Positions 31,842 to 45,445 of a stretch of DNA of 64,000 nucleotides are shown in pieces. The translations under genes and the position numbers were made by a program. This DNA comes from Eublepharis macularius. Lineage: Eukaryota; Chordata; Lepidosauria; Squamata; Eublepharidae. The notes under the pieces are model-generated. The model was not told where the DNA came from, searched no databases, and saw nothing but the letters and a program-made list of their open reading frames with translations. The stretch is taken from the NCBI RefSeq assembly GCF_028583425.1, contig NC_072801.1, forward strand, positions 60,899,766-60,963,765. Reading direction: 5' to 3'. The stretch's first letter is position 1, and each line of letters opens with the position of its first letter.

Positions 31842-34004
31842 AGTTCCAATATTAGGGTACCTACAGAAAGAGCAAAATGGAGCAACAGAGCTGGTAGAAT
31901 CAACACAAAGAACTCAGCTATTGACGGTCCTCAGCAGTGAACCTGCAACTTTCCCCCTCCTTGTGCTCTTCTTCCTCCTCCTCATCCCCATTCTTGATTT
32001 GAGGCTCTCTGGGAGGTGACAATTTTGCTACATCCTTGTAGTATAGCTTCATTAACTTTCTTAGGCCAAATCTGGAAAGTAAACACAAAGTTTAAATTGA
32101 TCATATCTACTGCTTTCATGCCCACACCTTTTGCTAACACCATGGCAGGTGTGAAGAAATGGATTGTGAGCTCTGTTCCTTCCAGTTCCAAGGAAGTAAG
32201 AAACCCCCGTAGTGGTCCCAAGCATCTCTGCCTCTTTCTCTCACTCCTGGTGGGGGAAGAGACAGGTTCAAGTTTTTGAGCTATCGTGAACAAGGTAAGG
32301 GGAACTTATGCACTGCCCCTCTTCTTTATGCTCTTTCGATAGTAAGACTGAATAAGCATGGTGTGGTTACACAGATCAGGGTTCAAGCATTCAAAACATA
32401 AGAACATTTAATAAATAATAGTAAAAAGAGTACCCGTAGTCTTCTCAAGCATCACGCTGAGCAAGGGTACAAAGAAAAAGTGAAAACACACTTATCCTGA
32501 TTGATATTAATTATGATTGGCTGATACGTCTTGCAGTCTCTGCATTTAAAAAGTCCATCATTAGTTTTCAGAATTGTGACTTCTCCCCATTGTCTCTTGC
32601 CAAATGGGCAAGAAGGAATCCCTAGATAAAGACTTTGTCCTTCATGAGTTGTGCTCATCTAAGGAGAAAAGCAAGATGAAAGAGGAGCTCTTTTCTCATG
32701 GCCAGGGAATTTATAATCTTCCCTTGGGAGTCCATCCCCCTTGTTGTCATTCTGATCTTTCTGTCTTAGGAAGAAGAAACTGCTACCGATCCATTTGGCT
32801 GTCCATGTCTCCATCCCCTGAAATGTGACATCTTAGCAAGCTGTGAGATGGTAAATCTATTCCTCTACTTCAGCCACAGCCCTTGGCATTTGTCCATAGT
32901 CTGTACTTGAGGGATTGCTGGCTCATTCTCCCAGCCCCCCATTTCTGCCAGCTATGAGTTTGCAGCCAGGTTCCCACACATAAACTGAGTGTGGTCCCAT
33001 AGTTGAATTATTGGGGGGTGGGGGGAAGAATCCTATGGTGGAGGGCATTTCTCCATATCAGGTATTCAATATTTGTCACTCCTTCATATTAACAATAAGA
33101 TCTTCTTAAGGTCAGGATCATTCTATCATTTGGGCCTTTGAACGAGTCTTTTGCCCAGTGCAAAAAGAACAAATTTTTCTTGGTCTTCTGCAAAGATTGC
33201 TGTGGAGAAATGCCCTCCACCCAAGAATTCCATCAGGAGACAAGGAAGATACTGTCTTACTGTTCCATTTTGGGCTGTCCTTTGGATGGGTACGTCATAC
33301 ATGCAAGACTAAGTTCATACCTAAGGACTCCATCGTCCATGCAGCAAGGAACAATGGAAAAAAGTTTCAAGCAGGAAATCTAAAGTAAACCACTACAAGA
33401 CTGTCCTATTTAAATGCCAATAGGATAAGATCTGAGGGCACGGAAAAAGGATGATATATTTTCTCCTTTTCTGTGGTCCCTTGTGCAGCCTGAATTGCTT
33501 GAACAGAACATATATACTCTTTTTATTTATTTATTAAACATTCTTATATTTTGAATGTCTCCGTTTGATCTCTAGAAAGCCACTACGCATAGTTGCTTTT
33601 GCTATCTGAAGTTGGGTAAATAGAGAGGGGCAGTTGTTCAGCTCCCCATCCCAGGGGGAATGATAGCTGGAATGTACAGGACAGTGATAGGTCACCCCCA
33701 TGTTAGCTTGTGGAGCAACTGGGCAGAGTATGTCCAGGTACAGATTATATGACTCAGTTTAGCAGGAGATACTCTGAGGATCGTTGGTGGCAGCAGGTGG
33801 ATATCAGTTTTGTTTTTGACACCACTGGCAAGTGAGGGGCAGCATTACTCAGTGGAAACTTGTAGTGGCACTAGGATTTCTCTGACATCCCAAAGAGCTT
33901 GTGAGTCCATTCCTCCACAATGGCCAATCAAAGTTTGACTAGTTGGTTAAAGTGGAGGGGATGGGCTTTGGTCCATGTGACATTTTAGTAATTTTGGATG
34001 TAAT

Positions 34005-34421
34005 TGTCAGACTGTGGCTTGCTAAAAGTTGCAACTCAGCCTGCCTCTTGCAATAAGACAAAAGTCCCTTGGTTTCAAAAGGCTTTACTGGATATAAACA
34101 ACCATTAGAGTACACATTCAAAGATCCATAGATCTTAGCTGAGCTAGAAAATTGTTACGAATGCCAAGCATAGGATGAGGTACAGAATAAGCAGTTCCCT
34201 GCAGGCCCCATCCTCCCCCACAGTTCTCAAAACAAACGGCCCGAGGGTGGGAAAGTGAAAGTTTCTCAGGAGTGTCGGAAAGGCAGATATATGTAGACAT
34301 AACATTCCTCCTTTCTCTGTAAGCTTCCAGCAACAGGCTTCGCACCTGCAAAAGAAACACTGAACACACTGACAAGATTAAAATGGAGTCTCTTTGGCTT
34401 AAACACAATCAGAACCTGACA
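34005..34421 (-). mobile_element. Solo LTR with 5-bp target duplication
   Basis: The 417-bp sequence has TGTCAG...CTGACA ends and is flanked by GTAAT at 34000-34004 and 34422-34426. On the minus strand it reads TGTCAGGTTCTGATTG at the start and has an AGTAAAG polyadenylation-like motif in its last third. No internal region is attached, so it is a relic left by recombination between LTRs of an ERV or LTR retrotransposon. Confidence 0.75.
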
Positions 34422-35099
34422 GTAATCTCTTTATATGCCAGTCAGAAGGACCTCACTTGCCAGTGGTGTCAAAAACAAAACTGAGTGGGTTCTTCTCTTG
34501 TTGTTGTGTGCCATTTCTAAAAAGGGGCAAGAACAACAACTCTCCATAGCTTAGGGAGCAGGGATTCACATTATTGGAAAAAAATCTGCAAAAGCTGGGT
34601 GTGGTCCATACACCCAGTCTTGCCTCTTGTTTCCCTCTGTGCCCTGCAAAGTAACACACCTGGGAAACTGGGCTTTCTGACCTCACTTTATAATAGGAGC
34701 CTCTCCCTCTCCCACCCTTCTTCTGTTTGCATGTGCACACATTAAGTTCCAGTTTAATGTAGCCTTGAACACATCTGACAAAATTGGCCTGTGTCTCACA
34801 CAAGCTTTATGCCACAGTAAATTTATTTGTCTTTAAGGTGCCACAGCACCTTTGTATTGACAAAGGAAGTACATCTTCACCTTGTACATAATTAACAATG
34901 GAGAGCTACCTATTCAGAGGGCTTTCCAAAAAGGTCTGTGTTTCTATTTAAAAGACAGGGTATTTTTTCTTTAAGTAATTGGCACTGGCAACCCTATTCA
35001 AAAAGGCTTTTTACTCAAATGGGAGGGCTGTATTGTAGGGATGGAGTCTCAGATGGTTCGCTATTGAGTTAGGGACCATAGACTTCATCACTATATTGC

Positions 35100-35412
35100 C
35101 TTACACATTATCTGTTGCTTTAAATATGTATTCCTATGTACCACCTGTGCTCCATGTTGTCCACTGTTAGTCCTAGAATTGATTATGTTCTGCTTCAGTA
35201 TTTTTTCTACTCTTGGATTCTTGCTAATACTATGTCTTTTAAACATGTATCTATTTACCCTATGGCATTGTTTACGGAAATGTCCTTGATACTGTATTGA
35301 AATGTACTTGATACTGATTGTACTAATCTCATACTGTATACTAATCTCATACGCCCTCAGTGAGAAAGGCAGATTATAAATGACTTTAATAAATGAATGA
35401 AATAAATAATTC
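35100..35412 (+). repeat. LINE/SINE 3' end, plus strand
   Basis: The end CCCTCAGTGAGAAAGGCAGA, TTATAAATGACTTTAATAAA and a TGAATGAAATAAATA tail is the plus-strand counterpart of 820-1200. The upstream limit is approximate. Confidence 0.5.
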
Positions 35413-38400
35413 TATATAGCCAATGTAAGGAACTGAAGTTTGAAGCCTCTGTTCCCCAAACTAAGCTGTGTCCACCACAGGAATGTAGCTTCTTTCAGCA
35501 AAAGTCTGCCCCCTATTACAAGAAGCCTTAGTGTGGCAGCTGCTCTAATGATTTGTTTATGAACAAGTCATTCCCCTTCATACTGCTGTATTGCCCACGC
35601 ATTAATGTTGGGATTGTTAGCCAGTGTCATTCTCTTCAGTCAGTTAAATTGTTGTTCTGTTTGTTTAGTTAAATAAGAAGTTTGAGCAGGAGACTTAGCT
35701 GTAGAATAAGAGTTTCTGCCAGAGAAGGGGGAAGTATTATGCTTACTAAAGGGATCTAGGATTGTCTATTGGACGAACCAGTTTATTGAGGGCAATTAAC
35801 TAGCAACATATGCTAGGGTTTTATTGATCTTTGTGCTGAGATCTAATTAACCATCAATTAGAAGTGCTGAGATCTAGTTAACCATCAATATGTAGAGAGA
35901 GAGCTATTCATTTATTTTCTCACCAAATGTACCTTTTCCCTTGATATATAGTGAAGGTTTTTTTCCCTAGAGCTAAAAAGCACAGGAGCCTGTCCTTTCC
36001 TTCTTTCTTTTGATTCTGCTGCGCAAAATTACTCTGCAACTTTACCCACCAACAATTAATGAACACAGAACTTGAAGATCTCAAATAAACTATGGGAAAC
36101 CTCAGATCAGACGGTCTCCCAGGAGTTGTTTCATTATCATTTTGTAACTCAAAGCTTCTTTTAGGTGCAACATGTTTTAAAACAAGTATAGGAACAAGGA
36201 ACTGGGGTTTGGAAGCCAAAGTTAAAGTACCTCAGCCCACAAAGGCCTTCCAGATGCCCCAACGTAGTATCACATCCAGCCGAAAATTCTGTGTTCTCAA
36301 GGTTTTGTGGCCCTTGGAATCTCAGTGACTAGCTTTTGTATTTCAGTCACAAAGAATAATTAAAATGTGCTCAATTTATCAGCCCAAAGGAGGAGTTCCT
36401 TGAATACCCAGTTCATTTTTTTTAAAGTAAGTCTCTAGCCTTCTGTTGCAGAAATAGAAAAGTCATATTTGCACAACAGAAAGGGTTAAAGTCTTACTGC
36501 TAAAAAAATGAAAGCTGGAAATTCAGACAGCCTGTTACACAAATTATTATAACGTTATATTGACACAACACCTTTCAATTGTGAGTTTAAAAAAATTGAA
36601 AAAGTTCTAGTGGCCTTGAGTAGGGAGGGTGGAATGGCTGCTGCTGGGGGACTGGGGTGGGGAAACTGGGGAAACATGCCGCGTAGAAGCACTGTTGCTG
36701 GCTGTGCCATATGGGGAGCTGCACCAGCAATGAGGATACCATAGAAGCCTGTCCCTGTCTTTGAAGCAGCGTTCTCTCTTATGTGCCTACAATATTCACA
36801 AAAGTTGCCCTTTGGATATGAGTCGCGTTGTTGGTTTTTGAACCTACATAGCACTACGCATTACGAATTGTTTTTTTGACTCTCTGGCTTCCAAATTTAC
36901 AAGTGCAAAGTCGTTCATGACGGATGAAGACTGAGGCCGTGATATTTATTCTCTGAAGTTGCATCGTACTGCATACCACCTCTCAGCTTCTGAATTTTTG
37001 TCCTCAAAATGACTTGCACAAGGACATTCAAGTCTGACGAAGATTCATACATGGGAACAGGAAGGCAGATGGCATCCTGTCTTTGCTCTGTGTGTTGTTT
37101 GTAGCTTGTCCACTCTTTATAACATATGCCTATTGCAGTAAATGATGTTTTTTGTAATTTTGTAATTATACACATTTTTTCACATTTTTGCAGTTTTGTT
37201 TTTTATGTACCTTTAATGATTCTCTTCATGTATTTTAATATCATTCTTAGACCTCTGGTATTCAGTACCTCCTTTTTTTCCTGTCTGGAAAGCACCTTTG
37301 CTATAAAAAGGGCTACAAATTGGGAAGTAGGAGAATCTTATAGGTGAGGCAATGCTGACAGTGGAGAACCCGTCCCTGATTCTCTGACAGTGGGACCTAA
37401 GCGGATTAGAGCAGGAGAGCTGGGAGTTTGCAGCATAGATAGCACAGTGCAGAGTCCCCTTCCTTTCCCCTGGACAGCTTAGGGGCAAATGCAGCATTTC
37501 CTGTCACTGCACTGGGGACAATGGAATTGCTGCTTCCAAAGGCACAGAGCCTCTGAGAATGCCGGGAACCATAATTCCTGGGTATTGCTAGAGTGGAATG
37601 AATCTCTTCAAGACTTGAGAAAGGAATTTAGGAATCCTGCATGTCCCAAAAATATATTTCATGTGAAAAATACACGCTTCATACATTTCCTTCTCACTGA
37701 TCACCACACAAGGGAGAAACCCTAATGAGCCCCCTCAAACCTTCAGGGTCACTGGAGAAGCACCACTGGCACCACCCATGTATCTCCCACTCCCTGGAAC
37801 ATAGTCCTCCATCTTGTTCCTCTCCATCCAAAGAAATTCATACTTTAGCCCGGTGCCTACCATCTGTTTTCTCTCAGCTCCAGAGCCAAGCAAGTCCCTC
37901 CATCCTTACCTCATTCTCATGTTCTTCTCCTGTTCCTTTCCATCATTCATTCCACTGCCAAGAATTCAACTGATTCTATTTCTCTGCCTCCTGGAAGGTG
38001 AGTGGCAAGCCTCATTTACCCCCCCAAGTTCCTCCAGGCGATTTCCCCTCTTTCCTTCCCCAAGGCTGTTTCTGGCAAGTGTTTTAACCCACCCACCCGC
38101 CGCTGCAAAGAGACTTTCCAGCCCTGCTTCTCACCTGATTGTGGTGAAAGATTTAGCTTGCAATTCTTAAGCTGCAGCCGCTCTCTCAAGGTGTCCCTAG
38201 ATACCTGGGCGGGGCACTTGTTCTAGCTGGTTTCATGCTGCACTGTGCCATGCTCCTCAAAGAAGAGCTCTTGCAAGCTCACGCTATCACTATTCCAGTA
38301 AGAGGAAAATGCTGTAGAGGATCTAAGAAGCCAATGTGGTGTTAGCGAAGTGCAAACAGAGCAGAGAAGTTATGCTGTGCTGATTAAAGAGGCAAAAAGT

Positions 38401-38734
38401 TTATTTAAGAAATACATATTTGAGAGTGAAGTGAAGAGATAGAGATAGGGTCCTTGCTATCTGACTACATCTTGTAGAAGAATGAATTATGCAGGGGAGA
38501 GAAGAAGCAGGATATTGCCCTGTTTAGCCCAATAGGAGACATGACAAGGAAATGATCCCCAGGAAACAAGAGAGATGCTGCTCTCACTGTCCTAACTAAG
38601 TGATCCTTGCTGCCCGCTACGTAGAAGGCACTTCTTCCTTCGTGCTGCTGCAGTACACCAGACATCGCAATTTCCAACACGTGGATGAACAGAAAGCTCT
38701 GTAATTAGCTAAGGAAGAAAAGGTATATGTTTAA

Positions 38735-38859
38735 AAATGGAGGGAAGGAAATGCATCTAAAGAAGAGTATCTAGGGGTAGCTAGGCACTGTAGGGCAGCC
38801 ATCAGAGAGGCCAGAATGAACTGAGACTGGCCAGGGGTGCTCACCACAACTAAAAGATC
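38735..38859 (+). repeat. CR1 LINE, left part (interrupted by DIRS)
   Basis: AGAAGAGTATCTAGGGGTAG, GCAGCCATCAGAGAGGCCAG and TGAACTGAGACTGGCCAGGG are CR1 ORF2 sequence. It runs up to the DIRS element, and the CR1 continues on the other side at 54836. The trinucleotide ATC at the boundary is shared by flank and element. Confidence 0.7.
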
Positions 38860-38882
38860 GTCGTCGTCCTTCTGTGCAGCCC

Positions 38883-39039
38883 CACATTGGGACTGCGCAG
38901 GCGCAGGCCAGCCGCGGAGAAGATTCTTTTAGCTTCTAGAATTGTGACGGGGACGTTCGGGCCCACCGCGCATGCGCGCCGGTGTTCCCGCCAATTTTGA
39001 AGTACAAGTACCCGAACGTCCCCGGCATTCCCTCAGTTC
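38883..39039 (+). repeat. DIRS left inverted terminal repeat
   Basis: A 157-bp GC-rich sequence from CACATTGGGACTGCGCAGGC to GGCATTCCCTCAGTTC. Its reverse complement occurs at 54622-54778 with no difference seen by eye. Confidence 0.9.
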
Positions 39040-39149
39040 CTTTTTCGCCGCTGTTCGAAAAGGTTCTTTAGCTGTCGCTCGTGTCTTCGGACTTTTTCTT
39101 CGCTTGTGAGTTATCGTTTCCTCCTTCATTTCTGGGAAATGCCTCCACC

Positions 39150-39999
39150 ATGTCCCATTCCTCTCTATTTAAAAAATGCCAACAGTGTGGCACTAAAATG
39201 ACCCACTCAGACGGTCATGACCTGTGCCTTATCTGTTTGGGCGAGGGGCACGTCGTGGAGCGCTGTAAGTTCTGCATGGCCTTCACCCCGAAGGCGCGGA
39301 ACGACCGCAAGGCCAGGCTCCGAGCCTTCCTTTGGGACGCCAACCTTCTGCCGCCCAAACCTTCTGGATCATCCGGGAGCAGGCCCAGCTCTGTCGCTCC
39401 CTCGCCGGCTCCACGTAAGTCGCCGGAACCGTTCCCCTCGGATCCGACGGGGCCGCCCGTTCCGGAGGGTTCGACTGCCTCCGGTTCCGTGAGTGCTCCG
39501 TCCAGTCGGAAGGCGAAGAAACGTGCTTCTTTGAAGCCTTCTTCAAAACCTTTGGCCACTGAGGCTTCTTCGGAGCCCCCGCCAAAAAAGGCAAAGGACA
39601 GATCGAAGTCCAAGAGCCGTGCTTTATCGCCGGCCCCGACATCGTTGGCTGGTTCGCCTCCCAGATCGGCCCCTCCTGCTGAGGACGTCAGGAGTCTCCT
39701 GCACACCCCGTCGCCTCCTCGTACGCCTCCTCCGGTGGTTCCGGACGACTATGAATCGTTCCCTTGTTTTTCGGAACCGTTCCAGGAGTTTGAACGCTCC
39801 CTGCCATCTGCTCCGGTCCCGTCGGAGGTCTCCGTTCCGTCGCAGCCAGTCTTGTCGGTTCCGGCGCCGTTTCACCGATCCGTTCCGGTGCCTGCTGCTC
39901 TACCTCCTTGGCAGCCTGTCCCGGGCTTTGGGAACGTGGCCTCCTGGCAAGATTTTGTGGCTTGGATCCAACAGTCCGCCCCCTTCCTGCCTGGCCCAT
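39150..39999 (+). pseudogene. DIRS ORF1 (gag-like), left part
   Basis: This part begins with an ATG in a CCACCATGT context. It has a cysteine-rich N-terminus (CQQC, CLICLGEGH, CKFC) that looks like a zinc-binding module, followed by a long Pro/Ser/Lys-rich segment. Such a gag-like first ORF is usual in DIRS elements. It ends at the inserted LTR element. It is a fossil part only. Confidence 0.75.
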
Positions 40000-41256
40000 T
40001 GTTACTGGAACTGCTCTGTTAATAGGATGGGGAGTTAGCTTAGCAGTCCAGAACTAGAACAGCACGGATCTAGCCAATGTCTACCAAGGTCCTGCCAAAC
40101 GGAAATCTCTGTGACAAAGAGGCAAACTACAAGTATTCAATCAATAACGTGTATTTTATAATGGTGTAGCGTATGCCTAATCTTCCACACACATACAAGA
40201 TTGCATACAAGAGCTAAGGAATACAGAGTAGGATAATTAGAGACTAATACACAAGCCGGGTATCACGATGAATTGGGACAAGCTCACCTTCCTGAAGTGG
40301 AGTAGAGATCTCAGCAGCGAAAGGGGGGGGGGGTCCAGTGCCTGCACCAAGACCCCAGGTAGATGGGTAACACGGAAATTAGGACAGGAATGACGCGCGC
40401 GCCCTCGGATTCGAGAGGCTAGCTTATATACCCTCAGAGCACCCAGGGGCTGGCGCCTTATTCTGTGGTTCTCACGACTTAAATCAAAGAAATTGAGCCC
40501 ATCGGGACTGCCTTGATTGGACCATGTTTGAAGTCTGATTAATTTATAAATGACACCTTTGGGGAGAGGGGATGGAAAGGAAGAAGAGGATCCGGGCCGT
40601 TTGCTCGTTCCCAGCGCACATCCTGGTGCCTTCAAGCCCGGAGTTCAAAGGTTGCTTTGAAGTGCGCTTGTTGATTGCCCTGGCTGACTGATGATCAATC
40701 TCCATTCAGGATAGGTGTTAAGAAATGCGGAGGAGAGTGGGATTCTCTTGCAGCGTACGTGATCTGCTCGTTTCTTCGCAATGGCTTCCCAAAGCAGGCT
40801 GTTCCCCTCTGCTTCTTGGCTGTTGGCTAGGGCTTACCCGCAGATTGTCTGGTAGTGAGGGCAACCAGCCCACGGGAGGCTCCCGGCAGGAGCTGGCCAG
40901 GGAGCGCCTGGCCACCCTCGCGGAAGGTTTCCCCTGGCTGGCATCTGGCTGCTGGCAGCATAGCTGGAGCCCAGAGTGAGGCAAGCTTTCATGGCAGGCA
41001 AGGGAGCAGCGTTTAAGACACAGTCCATGGTTGGCAACAGGGCAGCATCACACAGGAGAGTCCAGATATAAGCTTGAGCAGGGCAGTGCCACGTAAGAGT
41101 TTTGAGAGCAATTGTCCAGGAACTGTCAGTCTGTTGCAGCATCAGATATGAAACTGACACGTGTATTAGAGGAACACAGGCACGGCAGTCTTTTGGTGTA
41201 GAGCTCAGACCCAGTTCATGGCTGGCCTCTGGAGGGAGGGGGGCTGCTCAGTAACA
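40000..41256 (-). repeat. LTR (3' LTR in element orientation)
   Basis: 1257 bp, starting TGTTACTGGAACTGCTC and ending GCTGCTCAGTAACA on the plus strand. It is nearly identical to 48950-50206. Confidence 0.92.
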
Positions 41257-41268
41257 ATTCCCCCCCTC
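41257..41268 (-). promoter_or_regulatory. Polypurine tract next to the 3' LTR
   Basis: On the minus strand GAGGGGGGAAT directly abuts the LTR start TGTTACTG. This is where a retroelement polypurine tract for plus-strand priming belongs. Confidence 0.7.
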
Positions 41269-42299
41269 GGGGACCACCCGACCCAGGAGGGTCGGTCCCC
41301 GAACATGTCTTCACCGTTGAGCAAGAGTGGCACCTCTGGTGGTTGAGCATCCAGGGGGTGGGGGAGGGAAGGGGGAGGAAGGGGAGGTGTCATTTGCAAA
41401 TTTGGTATGGAGAACCACACAGCCAGATTACAAAATTTAAATCAGCCAATGGGCTGCACATCTCTGTGTCCACTTTGGGAACGCTACCTATATATGTATG
41501 TATAAACACATGTATATATAGATACACAGACACACATATTTCCAAGATGCAACCGTTAGCTCAAGCAGGAATACACAATTTCATAATATGCAAGATAACT
41601 CATATGCACATACTTAAGGGCAGAGATATTTCACAGAATGATCAGTGGTTATAATTCATTCAGGTAAAAGCGGGAAGCAGATCATACATGGTTTGGAACA
41701 ATTCATATCTCATTTCCGGGTGAAGGGTACATAGCAACTCATAGGCCCAGACACAGGTGTAAAGCAATTCATGAATGCATAGTGATTCATGGGTACAGAG
41801 CAATTCATAAAAGAGCAATTCATAAACACAAAACAATTCATTCATAGACCTATCCACTCATAGAGGGTGGAAGTAATCATACAAGACTAGACGTCGCATC
41901 ACAATTCATGAACAGACATCATTCCCATGTGGCTAGACTCAGAGGTGGCTTACAGTGGTACAGATGCATACATAAGAACCATGGTTATTTCATATATGGC
42001 CAAAATCAAAAGCAAAGCAGAGACCTGGGTACTGGTGGTATGGCCATAGGCTAAGCTGAGGGCATTTTATAACGAAATAAAATATGCATAGACTCAAAAC
42101 ATAATGTGGTTCATAGTACAAACAACCACCAGGATAATGACAATAATACCTTAAAAGCACTATAGTTGAGGAAACAGATTTGAGAGAACAATTCATAAGG
42201 AATACAACTTGGGGAACTAAATTCATAGGACTACACTTCCTAGAAGGCAAGTCATTGGAATAAGTCCATAGGGACCGGGGGAGGAAAAAGATCACAGAT

Positions 42300-43265
42300 G
42301 GCGCAGTCCACAGCACAGCTATGAGACTGGGTTGCATATATACAAGAGACAAGCAAACTTAGTCCATGTGTCTGTGCACTCCCCTAGACATCTGCGTTGA
42401 ACTGCAGCGCTGGAGCGTGGGCTGGTAGACAAGGCGTCAGGCACACAGTTTCTAGTCCTCATGGAGGTGGAGCCACAGGTGGCCATCTGGAGGCAGATCG
42501 TGGGTCGAGAGGTAGAGAGGAACGCTCCCCCCCCTAGTCCACAAGAGGGCCTCAGAGTGGTGTCCGGCAGGCAAAGTGTCCATGGGACCGGTTCAGTCCA
42601 TACACATAAATGTACACACAACTATCCTGGTTCATAACAACAAGGGCAATAAAACAAGCAAGGGATGGACGGAGAGCACCAAGACCTGGAAGACCAACAT
42701 AACAACAATTGGGTGCATGGTCAGATTGGATATTCCCATAGCGGTGGGGCTCCAGCAGAGGAGGGCTAAACCGTAATATTCAGTATTACATTAATAATTA
42801 AAGGTAGTAACCAATAAGCAGTAATCAATTATAGCGGGTTAATAAGCAATGAGCGACCAGTAGGAATCAGCAGGCATAGTATACACCATCAGTAGGCCAT
42901 AGTCAACATGCAATCAATAATAACGGGTAGATGCAAGCATACAGTATTCACAGAAGCACAGTTTACAGTATAGCTGTCAAACTGGGTTACGCATATATAT
43001 ACAGAAACAAGCTCATTCAGCCTATGAATACATGAAACAAGAACACACTTCCACTCCGCTGTCACTTCGCAGTGCAGGATCAAGGAGGAGCTCTAGGCAC
43101 ACAGCTTCTGGTCAATTGGCTGGGTCTTCACTTGGTGGAGCTTGGAGGTGGATGGAGTCATTTCCATTCCCTGTGGTCTGAGCATGCAGTAGCTAGGCTG
43201 GTAGGGGTGAGATGCCCTAACAAAAGAGACCTCCCCCCCTAGTGCCCAAGGGGGCTATACATCAG
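42300..43265 (-). repeat. Imperfect tandem duplication, period about 660-700 bp
   Basis: Both copies share AGCTATGAGACTGGGTT versus AGCTGTCAAACTGGGTT, a TATATATAC segment, CAGGCACACAGTTTCT versus TAGGCACACAGCTTCT, and a CTCCCCCCC-CTAGT tract with CAAGRGGGC beside it. The copies differ a lot, so the duplication is much older than the element's insertion here. Confidence 0.65.
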
Positions 43266-45366
43266 AGCGGCTTAAGGTAGGAGCTGCTGGGTGGGCAGAC
43301 AGCCTCATTGAGCATCATCACAGGCATCTTACATTCATATAAATCATGCATGCTTTTATACACATAGTACTAGTAAGCCATAACAATATGTATACACATA
43401 CAGGGTGAAATGCAGTGAGGTATCACAGGCATTAAGGCAGCATAATCAATGCGAGAGTCCAATGGAAATCCAATAGTGTCAGTGAAAAGCAAACAATCAG
43501 AATGAATGGCAGTGCTCCACAAAAACATACAAGCATAGAATAAATGAGGGCATTATGTCAAAATAGCACATAAAAAGCAACTGATAAAAATAAAGCATAT
43601 CAAAATTAATTCAACCAGTATAGTGGCTTCCCCTGCCTGAGAGTTGACAGGTGAGAGGCATAGCAATGAAGGTGACAGAGAACTACACAAAGATTTCTAG
43701 GCAACCCTTAAAGCAATGTAACAGCAAAGCATTGACCATGAACATGGATGCAAATAGTTAAAGCAAAGAAAATGCAACAATATGATGCACAAAAACCAAA
43801 AGCACTAAGTGAATGGGATACTATGAATTAACCCTAGGCATTAAAGGCATAGGAATCAGATATGGTTGGTGAAGGGCAAGGAATCCAATCAAATGGCAGT
43901 GCCCTATGTAAACATACAAGCATCATCATAACTAGTGAGTCAGAATAGAACAAATGAAAAGGTAAATAACACCAATTCAATAATGTAAGGGAAAACCAAA
44001 GATAAAATTAGCTTAACACTTCATGAACTTACTGCAAAAAGCAGGTCAAAATTAAGAAGGCAAATAACAATTCAATAATGTAAGGAAAAACCAAAGATAA
44101 AAATTAGCTTAACACCCAATGAACTTAATGTAAAAAGCAGATCAAAATCAATTTGAACAGTAAGCATAGATCGATGAACTCAGTTCAGGAATACATTCAA
44201 TCAAATAAGTAACCGAATGAGGGGCAAAAGAAATGCAACTAGGTACACAAGGTAGGAAGGAAAGTGTTTACACCCCCCCTTGTATCAAAAAGGGCATTGG
44301 ACAGAATAGGCGGCAATGTCCCCAAAAAGCATTAAGGAGGCCGTCAAAAACAAAAATGGAATGACGCACATGTCCTTTAGCAAAAAGAGAAAAAAAATGA
44401 GGGGTCCCCTTGGAAGAGAGGGCTGCCCTTCCATGGAGCTGGTGCTGGCCTTTGAATCAAATCAGCCAGAAAAACGGAGGCAGCCTCTGGCCAGCGAAGG
44501 AGTCTCAAATTCTGCTCCTTTGGCTGCTCCGTAGGTAGGTTTCCAAAAGGGGTTGCTGGAGGGTCTCATGTCTGCTTCCTCAAAAATCACAAGAACACTA
44601 ACAGCATTTGGAAAAGGAAAACATAGCAAAAAAAAGGGGAAGGGGGAGGGGAAGAACTTCTTGCTGCTGAGCAGGTCAGCATCAAGGTAAATTGTACAGT
44701 AGTAAAGAGGACACTGGCTGCCGGGTGTTTCAAAGCATTAATTCTCTATATCTTTATTCCAAACAGTTCTCAGAAATATCTCTAAACCTCTTTGCACATA
44801 CCAAATGATCCTACCTCTACATATTACTTCCTATTAGACCAACTGAAATATACAGCTTGCCTTCATCTTTCCTTCTGCCTTAATAATTATTCTTTACACA
44901 CACCATCTAGCTCCTACTTAACATCCAATATTAACATTTCACCCAACAATCCAGTCCATTTATTAGACATATAACAAAAGGGGATACATATATATATATA
45001 TGCCAGTACTGAGTTGGCTTAAGCAAACAAAAGAATGGGGTGGGTGCAGCTGTCAGCTATTCAAAGGCACCACCCTTCCTGCAAGGTAGGCTATTGGTTA
45101 ATTCAACCGGGCATGTGGCAGTTTATTAAAGAAAGATCCGTCCTACGGGAAAAATTTTGTCTTGCAGCATGTAATCAACAATAATGCAATGATGATGTAA
45201 TAATTTTGGGTTTATGCCTTTAACCAAGATTGTCTGGGCTTCTGAAAACAATGGATTGGGTTGTGGGAGAGGCTATTTCTCCCCCCCTTGTTTTCAGAAG
45301 GCCAGTGACTTCCATAAAGTGGGGTACAACAAAGTGCCTCTGAAAGCAGAGGTTCATAAACATATT

Positions 45367-45443
<77 letters not shown>
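45367..45443. repeat. (AG)n microsatellite
   Basis: About 77 bp of uninterrupted AG dinucleotides inside the LTR element. Confidence 0.95.

Positions 45444-45445
<2 letters not shown>

Larger units (their letters stand above)
31842..38730. other. Region upstream of FUT2-like gene, mostly unassigned
   Basis: It should contain the 5' UTR exon(s) and promoter of the fucosyltransferase, but none can be placed. The only clear items are a solo LTR (34005-34421) and a LINE/SINE 3' end (about 35100-35412). Short open frames between 36000 and 38230 show no domain. A pyrimidine-rich stretch lies at 37725-38110. Confidence 0.45.

Noticed and set aside
39215-39706. Long minus-strand open frames opposite the DIRS ORF1 left part (also 39283-39642 and 39688-39999)
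   Set aside because: They are GC-rich shadow frames of the plus-strand ORF1, with no domain and no start or splice context.
41640-44160. CRISPR-like or satellite array in the LTR element interior
   Set aside because: The repeats are imperfect, AT-rich and irregularly spaced, without constant spacers. They fit decayed internal duplications in a vertebrate retroelement.
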